Counted from the stretch's first letter, positions 1-5,493 are shown. The stretch: 6,123 nucleotides of DNA from Acidobacteriota bacterium (GCA_013813075.1 JACCSI010000433.1:1-6123), one strand, 5' to 3'. A program made the numbers and translations. The notes: generated from the letters alone by a model not told the origin.

Positions 1-168
1 GTGGATGGCGTGCGGGTAATCGCCAAACGCGGCGTCGAGCCGCATGTAGGCGTCGCGGATGTCGGCAGCGCTGTAGACATAACAGGGCGTGGCGACGCTG
101 GCGGCAATGTCGGCCAGCGCGACACCATCCAGCGTCAGGCCGCGCGTATCGGTTGAATAAGGTGACAT
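1..168 (-). CDS. lysA: Diaminopimelate decarboxylase, N-terminal fragment
   Basis: This is the start of a gene running off the left edge; 56 codons are visible. LysA is a cytoplasmic PLP enzyme that decarboxylates meso-diaminopimelate to L-lysine, the last step of the DAP pathway. The visible peptide has the family opening: a short leader, then RGLTLDGVALADIAA, then TPCYVYSAADIR (about residues 27-38), then LDAAFGDYPHAIH at the edge. This matches the usual 'TPfYVYS...R...ldaAF...phlI' of fold-type III decarboxylases. The PLP-binding lysine of the expected 'YAvKAN' motif would lie just outside the window, so activity cannot be judged. The ATG at 168 is chosen because it gives the normal short distance to the TPxYVYS block; no strong Shine-Dalgarno precedes it. 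The gene is divergent from the sigma-factor gene. The related PLP decarboxylases of the same fold (ornithine/arginine type) are less likely given this N-terminal pattern. Confidence 0.88.
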   Translation of the reverse strand, partial: MSPYSTDTRGLTLDGVALADIAASVATPCYVYSAADIRDAYMRLDAAFGDYPHAIH

Positions 169-260
169 CTCGGGTATCGGTGGCGTGACGTTGCGTGGGT
201 GCCGCTGTGAAAGTCGCACCATCCGGACGGCAGCGCGACTCCACTCCGGGCCAGTCGGCG

Positions 261-290
261 ATCATACCGCGAAGCCGTACGCCGGTTCGA
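261..290 (-). promoter_or_regulatory. Candidate promoter for lysA
   Basis: On the minus strand TATGAT at 266-261 matches five of six bases of the sigma-70 -10 consensus. A poor -35 (TCGAAC, 290-285, three of six) lies 18 nt upstream. It would give a leader of about 85 nt before the lysA ATG. The -35 region falls where the -35 of the opposing sigma-gene promoter would lie, so the two would be back to back. This is inferred from consensus only. Confidence 0.3.
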
Positions 291-301
291 CGGGAAAAAC
301 G

Positions 302-310
302 TGGTACGAT
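302..310 (+). promoter_or_regulatory. Candidate extended -10 promoter for the sigma-factor operon
   Basis: TGGTACGAT reads as an extended -10 element (TGn plus TACGAT, four of six bases of TATAAT). It lies 21 nt before the ATG of the sigma gene, which implies a leader of only about 15 nt. No convincing -35 sits 16-18 nt upstream. The same TGnTACGAT pattern occurs upstream of lpxC at 5450-5442 on the minus strand, which slightly raises its credibility. No copy of an ECF-type GGAAC / CGTC promoter pair is evident, so autoregulation by the encoded sigma factor is not supported. Confidence 0.3.
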
Positions 311-331
311 CACGCGCCAGCCCGCGTCGAG

Positions 332-931
332 ATGTCCGACCCCGTTCCTGCCCCAGATTCGATCGATGTCGTCATCCAGCGCTGTCTGGCCGGCGAGCAG
401 GACGCATGGGCCCAGATTGTCCGCATGCATTGGCGCAAGGTCTTCAATATCGCGTACAAGTTCACCGGTAAGCACGACGAAGCCGAGGACCTCACGCAGG
501 ATGTGTTTTTGAAGATCTTCAAGTCGCTCGATACGTTTGATCGCCGCGCGAACTTTCAGACCTGGCTGGTCAGTGTCAGCCGGAATCTGTGCATCGATCA
601 CTATCGAAGCGTGCGGAAGGAGCGCGAGACCATTGACCGGGACGTGGACCCGGGCGAATTGACTCCGGCAGCGCCGACGATGAGTCCCATCGCTGCACTC
701 GAGCAGGCCGATCGCGTGTCGCTATTGAAGAAAGCCCTGGCGCAGTTGCCGCCCACGTTGCGTTCGGCAGTGCTGCTGCGTGACATCCAGGAACTGTCTT
801 ATCAGGAAATCGCCGACCGGCTGCACTTGCCGGAAGGCACCGTCAAGTCCCGCATCAACCGAGGCCGCACCGAACTGGCGCGGCAGATTCGGCGGCTGCG
901 GGACGAGTTGGAAACCGGAGTCGCAGGATGA
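332..931 (+). CDS. ECF-type RNA polymerase sigma factor (sigma-70 family, RpoE-like)
   Basis: This 199-residue cytoplasmic protein should direct RNA polymerase to a specific promoter set. The sigma-2 region spans about residues 16-95. It includes AEDLTQDVFLKIF (51-63), the core-binding helix of region 2, and TWLVSVSRNLCIDHYR (77-92), the -10 recognition helix of region 2.4. A variable linker (about 96-128) follows. Sigma-4 (about 129-186) carries LPPTLRSAVLLRD and the helix-turn-helix LSYQEIADRLHLPEGTVKSR (155-174), which reads the -35. There is no sigma-3 domain, and the length is normal for ECF factors. The reading frame stays open upstream to a GTG at 185, but those 49 residues look nothing like a sigma factor, so the ATG at 332 is preferred; its Shine-Dalgarno is weak. 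The stop overlaps the next start (ATGA). An ECF gene is usually paired with an anti-sigma factor; here the partner is a STAS protein. The target regulon is unknown. Confidence 0.93.
   Translation: MSDPVPAPDSIDVVIQRCLAGEQDAWAQIVRMHWRKVFNIAYKFTGKHDEAEDLTQDVFLKIFKSLDTFDRRANFQTWLVSVSRNLCIDHYRSVRKERETIDRDVDPGELTPAAPTMSPIAALEQADRVSLLKKALAQLPPTLRSAVLLRDIQELSYQEIADRLHLPEGTVKSRINRGRTELARQIRRLRDELETGVAG
917..931 (+). promoter_or_regulatory. Ribosome-binding site and ATGA stop/start overlap (translational coupling)
   Basis: GGAG at 917-920 lies 7 nt before the ATG at 928, inside the last codons of the sigma gene. The ATG overlaps the sigma stop TGA (929-931) as ATGA. This arrangement usually couples translation of the second gene to the first and supports co-production of the sigma factor and the STAS protein. 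Confidence 0.75.
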
Positions 932-1269
932 ACCTGACCACCGAAAACAGCGCCGGCGTCGCCATCGTGCGCGTCGGCGAATCGCGCATGATGTATCCGC
1001 TGCTCGCGGATTTTTCCGGCGCGGTCGCACAACTGCTGGCCTCCGGCAGTCGCAAGGTATTGCTCGACTTTACCAAGGTCACGTATGTCGACAGCGCCAC
1101 GATTGGCTGCCTGATGGACCTCTATCGCCAGACGACGGCGTCGGGGGGCACCTTGAAGCTGGCCGGCGTCCAGAAGCGGGTCGAGACAATGCTCACCATG
1201 ACTGGCGCGCATAATTTTCTCGAAATGCACCCGGACGAGGCCAGCGCCGTCAGAAGCTTCGGGAGCTAA
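928..1269 (+). CDS. STAS-domain protein, anti-sigma-factor antagonist type
   Basis: This 113-residue protein is a single STAS domain of the SpoIIAA/RsbV kind. In partner switching, such proteins bind an RsbW/SpoIIAB-type kinase when unphosphorylated and so free a sigma factor; phosphorylation of a conserved serine ends the interaction. Visible features are a beta-rich start (GVAIVRVGESRMMYP), the central strand KVLLDFTKVTYVDSATIG (43-60) with the loop serine S56 in DSAT, and the helix-strand block GGTLKLAGVQKRVETMLTMTG (about 94). Canonical members have DS[ST]G at the loop. Here the glycine comes later (DSATIG), so phosphorylation at S56 is plausible but unproven. The gene overlaps the sigma gene by 4 nt. 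No kinase or phosphatase gene is visible, so the partner must be encoded elsewhere or the STAS protein acts on another target. Structural STAS roles outside sigma control remain possible. Confidence 0.87.
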   Translation: MNLTTENSAGVAIVRVGESRMMYPLLADFSGAVAQLLASGSRKVLLDFTKVTYVDSATIGCLMDLYRQTTASGGTLKLAGVQKRVETMLTMTGAHNFLEMHPDEASAVRSFGS

Positions 1270-1272
1270 CGA

Positions 1273-1539
1273 ATGCGCACGATCAAGACGACCTCCGGCC
1301 ATGCGATCACGCTCGACGGGGATCTACTGGCCGTCCTCGAAGCGTTATTCAGCGAGGTCACCGCCAAGCGCGAGCTCGAGCGGTCATATGAAGATCTCAC
1401 GCGCGAGATTGAGCATCTGGTCACGCAAATGACCCCCGAGGAGGTGCGGGCGTACTTCGCGGAAAGTCTGTTTCTCAATCAGGTCAAGTACGAGAACGAC
1501 AAGCTGGAATCGTACATGCGCAAGCTTGAGAAGAAGTGA
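1273..1539 (+). CDS. Small helical, probably coiled-coil protein of unknown function
   Basis: I do not recognise this 88-residue protein. It starts 3 nt after the STAS gene, with GGGAG at 1261-1265 placed 7 nt before the ATG, so it is very likely translated from the same message. The first 16 residues (MRTIKTTSGHAITLDG) could form a beta hairpin. From about residue 18 to the end the sequence is helical and strongly charged (SEVTAKRELERSYEDLTREI, about 27-46; then KYENDKLESYMRKLEKK at the C-terminus), with leucines and isoleucines spaced as in short coiled coils. It has no cysteine, signal peptide or membrane segment, so it should be cytoplasmic. It lies 24 nt before the radical SAM gene. Possible roles are an adaptor for the sigma/STAS pair, a partner of the radical SAM enzyme, or an unrelated passenger; the sequence does not decide. 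Codon use looks like that of its neighbours. Confidence 0.75.
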   Translation: MRTIKTTSGHAITLDGDLLAVLEALFSEVTAKRELERSYEDLTREIEHLVTQMTPEEVRAYFAESLFLNQVKYENDKLESYMRKLEKK

Positions 1540-1563
1540 ATCCGCACTAGCTCGCCCGATGTA

Positions 1564-2925
1564 ATGTCCCTCAACCACCTCGCGACCCGATTCACCTGTT
1601 CCTGGCCCTGGTCGATCGCCGTCATGCTGTGCGATGGCCGAATTGTCTGCGGTTGCGCCGATCCGTACGCAAAGCGCGTGCTTGGGGACTTTCGCACCAC
1701 AACCCTGACGGATATCTGGCGAGGGCCGCGCGCCACCGAACTTCGCGAAGATATCAATACCGGTGGATCCCCCTTCTGCGGCGATTGCCCGTTGAAAGAA
1801 CCGCTTGCCGAGAATCAGCCGGCGCCGCAGCGCGACCTGAATGTACCGGCGCTGCCCACCCGCCTCTACATCGAGTGTACGGCGGCCTGTAACATTTCAT
1901 GCTTCCAGGCGTGTTGCGCGCCGGAAACCGGCATCACACGAACGCGGCAGGCGGGGATGTTGGACTGGGACCTCTTTACGCGCGCCGTAGACGAGGCCGG
2001 ACCGTCGCTGGTGCGGGTTGACTTCTTCAACTACGGCGAGGCGTTTCTGCACAAGCGCGCCGTCGAGATGTGCGAGTACATCAAGAGTAAGTTCCCGCAC
2101 ATTTACCTCTACACGAGCACGAATGGGCTGGCGCTGAACGACGAGAAAGCGCGGCGTCTGGTGCACTCCGGCATCGACGAGGTGACATTCTCGATTGACG
2201 GCGCCTCGCAGGACACCTACGCGCGCTATCGGCAACGGGGCAAATTCGACGTCGCCATCGCCAATCTGCGGGCAATGGCGGACGAGAAAGCTCGCAGCGG
2301 GCGCGATGTCCCACACATCAACTGGCGCTATATCCTGTTCAACTGGAACGACACCGACGAGGAAATGGCGCGCGCGCGGGAGATGGCCGCAGACAGCGGC
2401 GTCGATCGACTGTGCTGGGAAATTACCGACCATCCCGAGGACTCATTCTCGCGCCGGTTCGCAAAGGGGTCGTCAGAGCTGGCCGAGATTCAGCACGAGA
2501 TTTGGGACGACAACAACCTCGGCAACGCCATCCCAGGCGCCATGCCGCGGGCGCGGATTGATCTGCGCACCTGGCTGCCCGCGCTGCCGCTGAGGGCACA
2601 CGCCGCCGAGCCCCTCGCCATCGACACACGTGTCACGAATCTTTCGGCTCGCCCCTTCCCCGCCCAGGCCAGTTATGGCCGGCGGCTCGTCCGCCTAGGG
2701 GCCCAGTTGCTCGACAACCGTGGCCAGATGATCGATCGCGATTACGCCCGGGCGTGGCTGCCCAGCGATATCCCGCCGGGCGAGACGGCCGAGGTCAAGA
2801 TTGAGATCGCGGCGCCGCCACACTCGGGCCGCTACATGCTGAAGTTTGACCTCGTCAGCGAAGGGATCGACTGGTTCGAAGCCTGCGGGTCCGAACCCAC
2901 CGTGAAAAACCTCATCGTGTCGTGA
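1564..2925 (+). CDS. Radical SAM protein with N-terminal SPASM-like segment and C-terminal Ig-like domain
   Basis: This 453-residue protein reads as three parts. Residues 1-80 form a cysteine-rich SPASM-like segment: C12 in CSWPW, C23, the CGC pair C29/C31 after DG, the typical 'LGDF...TLTDIW.G' run (40-54), and FCGDC (C72, C75). SPASM segments usually bind auxiliary Fe-S clusters and lie after the core; here it comes first. Residues about 98-290 are the radical SAM core: IECTAACNISCFQACC (103-118), the GE motif in NYGEAF (157-161), TSTNGL (184-189) and SIDGASQDTYARYR (210-223). These resemble SPASM-type peptide- or metabolite-modifying enzymes. The cysteine cluster is CX3CX3CC, not the usual CX3CX2C. 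Residues about 345-453 resemble the Ig-like beta-sandwich found attached to glycosyltransferases and methyltransferases (VRLGAQLLD, IPPGETAEV, GRYMLKFDLV, WFEACG). The substrate is unknown. The ATG at 1564 keeps C12; no clear Shine-Dalgarno precedes it, so translation may be coupled to the preceding gene. The gene ends 33 nt from the convergent dipeptidase. Confidence 0.85.
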   Translation: MSLNHLATRFTCSWPWSIAVMLCDGRIVCGCADPYAKRVLGDFRTTTLTDIWRGPRATELREDINTGGSPFCGDCPLKEPLAENQPAPQRDLNVPALPTRLYIECTAACNISCFQACCAPETGITRTRQAGMLDWDLFTRAVDEAGPSLVRVDFFNYGEAFLHKRAVEMCEYIKSKFPHIYLYTSTNGLALNDEKARRLVHSGIDEVTFSIDGASQDTYARYRQRGKFDVAIANLRAMADEKARSGRDVPHINWRYILFNWNDTDEEMARAREMAADSGVDRLCWEITDHPEDSFSRRFAKGSSELAEIQHEIWDDNNLGNAIPGAMPRARIDLRTWLPALPLRAHAAEPLAIDTRVTNLSARPFPAQASYGRRLVRLGAQLLDNRGQMIDRDYARAWLPSDIPPGETAEVKIEIAAPPHSGRYMLKFDLVSEGIDWFEACGSEPTVKNLIVS

Positions 2926-2958
2926 GAACGACTCAGACGCCCGCCATGCGATGCGATT
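2926..2958. other. Convergent junction between the radical SAM and dipeptidase genes
   Basis: Only 33 bp separate the two convergent stops. I see a short ATGCG repeat (2946-2955) but no stable hairpin followed by a T-run in either direction, so no intrinsic terminator can be called. Transcripts from the two sides may overlap at their 3' ends. Confidence 0.5.
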
Positions 2959-4284
2959 CTACTTTTTCAACTGCGCCGCGACTTTTTCTACCTCGCCCAT
3001 GACGCGGAGCAGGTTGCCGCTCCATAGCTTGGCAATCTGCTCCTCCGTGTAGCCCCGACGCACGAGTTCGAGCGTGACGTTGAACGTCTCGCTGGCGTCG
3101 TTCCACCCCTCCACCCCGCCGCCGCCGTCAAAGTCGGACGAGATGCCGACGTGGTCGATGCCGATGAGGTCCACCAGGTAGTCGATATGCGTGACGAAAT
3201 CACGCACTGTCGCGCGCGGCGGCGCCGGCGTCCTGAAGTCGACCACGGCCATCTTTTTCTCATACGCCGCACGGCGTGGCGCCGGCAAATTGGCAAGGGC
3301 GGCGGCCGCTGCGCCGCCGCCACCACCGCCGCCACCGCCGGCTCCGGGCACGGCACCTGTTGCCAGACCGAACTCCTGCCGCACGGCCGCAATGGCCGCG
3401 GTGCGCGCGTCCGACACCGGTGGCGCGATCTTGACGTAGCCGCTGAACGCGACCGTTTGAATGACACCGCCGTTTTTCTTCAGAGCAAGCAGCTGCTCGT
3501 CGTCCATGTTGCGGCTGTGGTCGGCGAGGGCGCGTGCCGCCGAGTGTGACGCAATGATCGGCGCTTTCGACAGCGCAACCGTCTGCATCATCGACGCCTT
3601 CGACGGATGCGACACGTCGATCATGATGCCCAGGCGATTCATCTCGGCGATCGCCTGGCGTCCCGGCTCGCTCAGACCGTTGTGCAGCCACTTCCCGTCG
3701 CGTTCGCCGGTGTTCGAGTCCGATAGCTGGCTGTGGCCGTTGTGCGCCAGCGACATGTAGCGCCCGCCCCGCGCGTGGAACTCCTTGATTCGGCCCAGAT
3801 CGGTACCCAGCGGGTAGGCGTTCTCGATGCCGATCATCGCCACTTTCTTGCCTTTGGCGGCAATGCGCGGCACATCAGCCGCGGTCAGCGCGACCTCGAT
3901 CTTGTCGCTCGCGATCTCCTTGGCGAGGTGGTGAATCGCATCGAACTTCGCAATCGCCTGTTTATAGGCGGCGTCATACCCGGCCGGCGTGAGATCGCCC
4001 TGCCCGACATAGACGATGAAGAACGCGACGTCGAGGCCGCCCGCGACCATCTTCGGCAGGTTGACCTGGGTGGGCAAGTCCTGCGTGTAGTTGCGCTCGC
4101 GGGTGAAATTGTCCGGGTTGATGTCGGCGTGCGTGTCGAGTGTGATGACACGCTCGTGGATGGCGCGCGCGCGTTTCACAAGCTCCGCGTCCGGCGCATT
4201 CTGGCTATGGAGCGCGGGCGAGGCCGCCATAACCGCAAGGGTCGCGCCTGCCGCCAGCGCCGCAAGTCGTGATGGTGTCGACAT
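2959..4284 (-). CDS. Exported membrane-dipeptidase-family zinc hydrolase (peptidase family M19)
   Basis: This 441-residue protein belongs to the M19 (renal dipeptidase) family, two-zinc hydrolases that cleave dipeptides, including some with a D-residue. The N-terminus (R6, then hydrophobic L7-A24, with likely cleavage near residues 24-30) is a signal peptide, so it should act in the periplasm or outside. The expected metal and substrate residues are all present: H52 and D54 in THAD, E154 in GIENAYPLG, H226 in DVSHPSK, H247 in ASHSAA, R258 in HSRN and D384 in GISSDFDGGGG. The C-terminal block GWNDASETFNVTLELVRRGY and WSGNLLRVM is typical of bacterial members. A segment at about 285-360 between HSRN and the final Asp is longer than in the short form and contains a Gly/Ala tract. 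The frame opens upstream to 4308, but GGAGG placed 5 nt before the ATG at 4284 decides the start. It lies 195 bp downstream of lpxC on the same strand and may have its own promoter. The exact substrate is unknown; peptidoglycan fragments are possible. Confidence 0.93.
   Translation of the reverse strand: MSTPSRLAALAAGATLAVMAASPALHSQNAPDAELVKRARAIHERVITLDTHADINPDNFTRERNYTQDLPTQVNLPKMVAGGLDVAFFIVYVGQGDLTPAGYDAAYKQAIAKFDAIHHLAKEIASDKIEVALTAADVPRIAAKGKKVAMIGIENAYPLGTDLGRIKEFHARGGRYMSLAHNGHSQLSDSNTGERDGKWLHNGLSEPGRQAIAEMNRLGIMIDVSHPSKASMMQTVALSKAPIIASHSAARALADHSRNMDDEQLLALKKNGGVIQTVAFSGYVKIAPPVSDARTAAIAAVRQEFGLATGAVPGAGGGGGGGGGAAAAALANLPAPRRAAYEKKMAVVDFRTPAPPRATVRDFVTHIDYLVDLIGIDHVGISSDFDGGGGVEGWNDASETFNVTLELVRRGYTEEQIAKLWSGNLLRVMGEVEKVAAQLKK
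3298..3345 (-). repeat. Low-complexity Gly/Ala codon tract inside the M19 gene
   Basis: Residues 314-329 of the dipeptidase read G-A, then nine glycines, then five alanines, encoded by GGC/GGT and GCC/GCG codons (CCG/CCA-type triplets on the plus strand). The tract sits in a loop insertion between catalytic motifs and keeps the frame, so it should be a flexible linker. Near-repeated triplets of this kind can change length by slippage. Confidence 0.85.
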
Positions 4285-4289
4285 GGAAT

Positions 4290-4295
4290 CCTCCC
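4290..4295 (-). promoter_or_regulatory. Strong Shine-Dalgarno that fixes the M19 start
   Basis: GGGAGG on the minus strand lies 5 nt before the ATG at 4284. The upstream in-frame start at 4308 has no such site, and it would place eight extra residues before the signal peptide. This supports the 441-residue form. Confidence 0.8.
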
Positions 4296-4306
4296 GGAAC
4301 GTCAAC

Positions 4307-4336
4307 ACTTTACGCGCTGGTGCGAACCGTGCGCAA
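4307..4336 (-). promoter_or_regulatory. Weak candidate promoter for the M19 dipeptidase
   Basis: On the minus strand TTGCGC (4336-4331) and TAAAGT (4312-4307) are 18 nt apart and match three and four of six consensus bases. They lie in the 195 bp gap after lpxC, just before the Shine-Dalgarno. The match is poor and could be chance; read-through from lpxC is the alternative. Confidence 0.22.
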
Positions 4337-4357
4337 GATCGCCAGGTACCGTGAGCA

Positions 4358-4419
4358 GAGCCGCTCGCCCCGATTCAGACGATGGCAACGCCGGCACCCG
4401 CATCGAACTGAAGCGGCTC
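4358..4419. repeat. Inverted repeat in the lpxC-M19 gap
   Basis: GAGCCGCT (4358-4365) and AGCGGCTC (4412-4419) are perfect 8 bp inverted copies separated by 46 nt. They could form the base of a long stem in the lpxC 3' region or the M19 leader. No T-run follows, so it is not an intrinsic terminator by the usual rule. In GC-rich DNA an 8 bp match may be chance. Confidence 0.3.
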
Positions 4420-4479
4420 GGCATCTCGGGGATGGAAGGCTCGGGAGTGTCGTGGCGCGGTGGGCGCCCGCGGATCCGG

Positions 4480-5376
4480 TTAGTTCACGCGAGCCGTTGC
4501 CGGGAGGCCGACGGGCATGCGCTCGACGGAGGCAGGCGATTCCACCAGCATCCATGCGTCCCGTTCTTCCAGGAGCCGTGCCGCCAGCGCGGTGTGCAGC
4601 GCATGGCCGGCCCGGTGCGCGACCACGTGACCGACGATCGGGTGCCCAACCAGGGCGAGGTCGCCGACCACGTCGAGAATCTTGTGCCGCACGAACTCGT
4701 CTTCGAAGCGCAAAGCGTTGAGCACTCCGGCGTCACCGATGACAATCGCGTTCTCCAGCGATCCGCCCAGCGCCAGGCCGTTTTGACGCAGCATTTCCAC
4801 TTCCTTCAGAAAGCCGAAGGTGCGAGCGGGCGCGATGCTCTCGGCGAAGCTCTGTTCGGTGATCCGCTCGGTGCGCGACTGGTGTCGCAGCATCGGGTGG
4901 TCGAAGCTGATGGTGTAGCTGACCTTGAAGTGATCCGATGGGTAGATCGCGATGCGCTTGTCGCCGCTGGCGATCTGCACCGGCCGCAGAATCTTCATGT
5001 AACGGCGGGGAGCCGCGAGCCGCTTCACACCCGCTTCCTGCACGAGATACAGGAACGGTGCGGAGCTGCCGTCCATAATCGGCACTTCGTTGTGATTGAG
5101 CTCGATGATGATGTTGTCGATGCCGACGCTGACCAACGCCGCAAGGAGGTGTTCCACGGTTTCGACGGTGGCCCCGCCCCTGCCCAGCACTGTGGCATAG
5201 TGCACCGCCGAGACGTGCTTGACCGTCGCGGGAATTTCAAGACCGAGATCCGTGCGGCGAAAGACGATTCCGCTATCCGACGGCGCCGGTTTGAGCGTTA
5301 GCGTGACTTTATGGCCGGAATGAAGTCCAATGCCAGCGCATGAGATCGGGCGGCGAAGTGTCCGTTGCGCGTCCAT
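4480..5376 (-). CDS. lpxC: UDP-3-O-acyl-N-acetylglucosamine deacetylase
   Basis: LpxC is the zinc-dependent cytoplasmic deacetylase that makes the committed step of lipid A synthesis, so it marks a Gram-negative envelope. The 298-residue length is close to the usual 300-305. Family motifs in order are GIGLHSG (15-21), the VEHLLAAL block (74-81) with catalytic E75 and zinc ligand H76, VPIMDGSSAPF (98-108), SFDHP (157-161), ARTFGF (184-189), HKILDVVGDLALVG (231-244) with zinc ligands H231 and D235 and conserved K232, and the late GHVVAHRAGH segment with H258, the likely general acid. The equivalents in the E. coli enzyme are E78, H79, H238, D242 and H265, so all catalytic residues are present. 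The ATG at 5376 gives the normal N-terminus (MDAQRTLRRPISCAGIGLHSG); its Shine-Dalgarno is poor. The gene follows uvrA by 218 bp on the same strand, away from the usual lpxD-fabZ-lpxA cluster, none of which is in the window. It probably has its own promoter. Confidence 0.97.
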   Translation of the reverse strand: MDAQRTLRRPISCAGIGLHSGHKVTLTLKPAPSDSGIVFRRTDLGLEIPATVKHVSAVHYATVLGRGGATVETVEHLLAALVSVGIDNIIIELNHNEVPIMDGSSAPFLYLVQEAGVKRLAAPRRYMKILRPVQIASGDKRIAIYPSDHFKVSYTISFDHPMLRHQSRTERITEQSFAESIAPARTFGFLKEVEMLRQNGLALGGSLENAIVIGDAGVLNALRFEDEFVRHKILDVVGDLALVGHPIVGHVVAHRAGHALHTALAARLLEERDAWMLVESPASVERMPVGLPATARVN

Positions 5377-5441
5377 TCAGTATCGAATCCGTCGGGCTGA
5401 CCGCCTCTAGAGCAAACCAAGTGCCACTAGTCCAACCCCCT

Positions 5442-5450
5442 ATCGTAGCA
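5442..5450 (-). promoter_or_regulatory. Candidate extended -10 promoter for lpxC
   Basis: On the minus strand TGCTACGAT fits an extended -10 (TGn plus TACGAT). It would start transcription about 60 nt before the lpxC ATG, in the most AT-rich part of the uvrA-lpxC gap. No good -35 sits at normal spacing; TTGCTG lies 20 nt upstream. It shares TGnTACGAT with the site before the sigma operon. Confidence 0.35.
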
Positions 5451-5493
5451 GGTAAACTCCATCCTATCAGCAACTTACAATTGACCATCGCTG

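Noticed and set aside
185..331. In-frame upstream extension of the sigma-factor gene from a GTG at 185
   Set aside because: The 49 extra residues have no sigma-like features and cover the likely promoter; the ATG at 332 gives a normal ECF length.
2926..2970. Possible terminator at the convergent junction (T-run at 2962-2967)
   Set aside because: The T-run lies inside the M19 coding end and no GC-rich hairpin precedes it.
3733..4272. 179-codon plus-strand frame opposite the M19 gene
   Set aside because: It is a shadow of the M19 reading frame; the composition (many R, V and D) is that of a reverse-strand artefact and there is no supporting start signal.
4375..4479. In-frame open stretch of 34 codons after the lpxC TAA, ending ...LQFDAGAGVAIV before TGA
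   Set aside because: It looks protein-like, but LpxC is already full length at the TAA and all motifs precede it. There is no read-through signal I can name, so it is most simply chance in GC-rich DNA.
4351..5301. Long open frame (316 codons) on the plus strand opposite lpxC
   Set aside because: It is antisense to a clear lpxC with all catalytic motifs. Long antisense frames are common in GC-rich coding DNA, and its translation shows no recognisable domain.
5406..5431. TCTAGA and ACTAGT sites 14 bp apart (XbaI and SpeI recognition sequences) suggesting a cloning scar
   Set aside because: The surrounding DNA runs smoothly between native uvrA and lpxC with no vector-like sequence. Two CTAG palindromes in an AT-richer gap can arise by chance.
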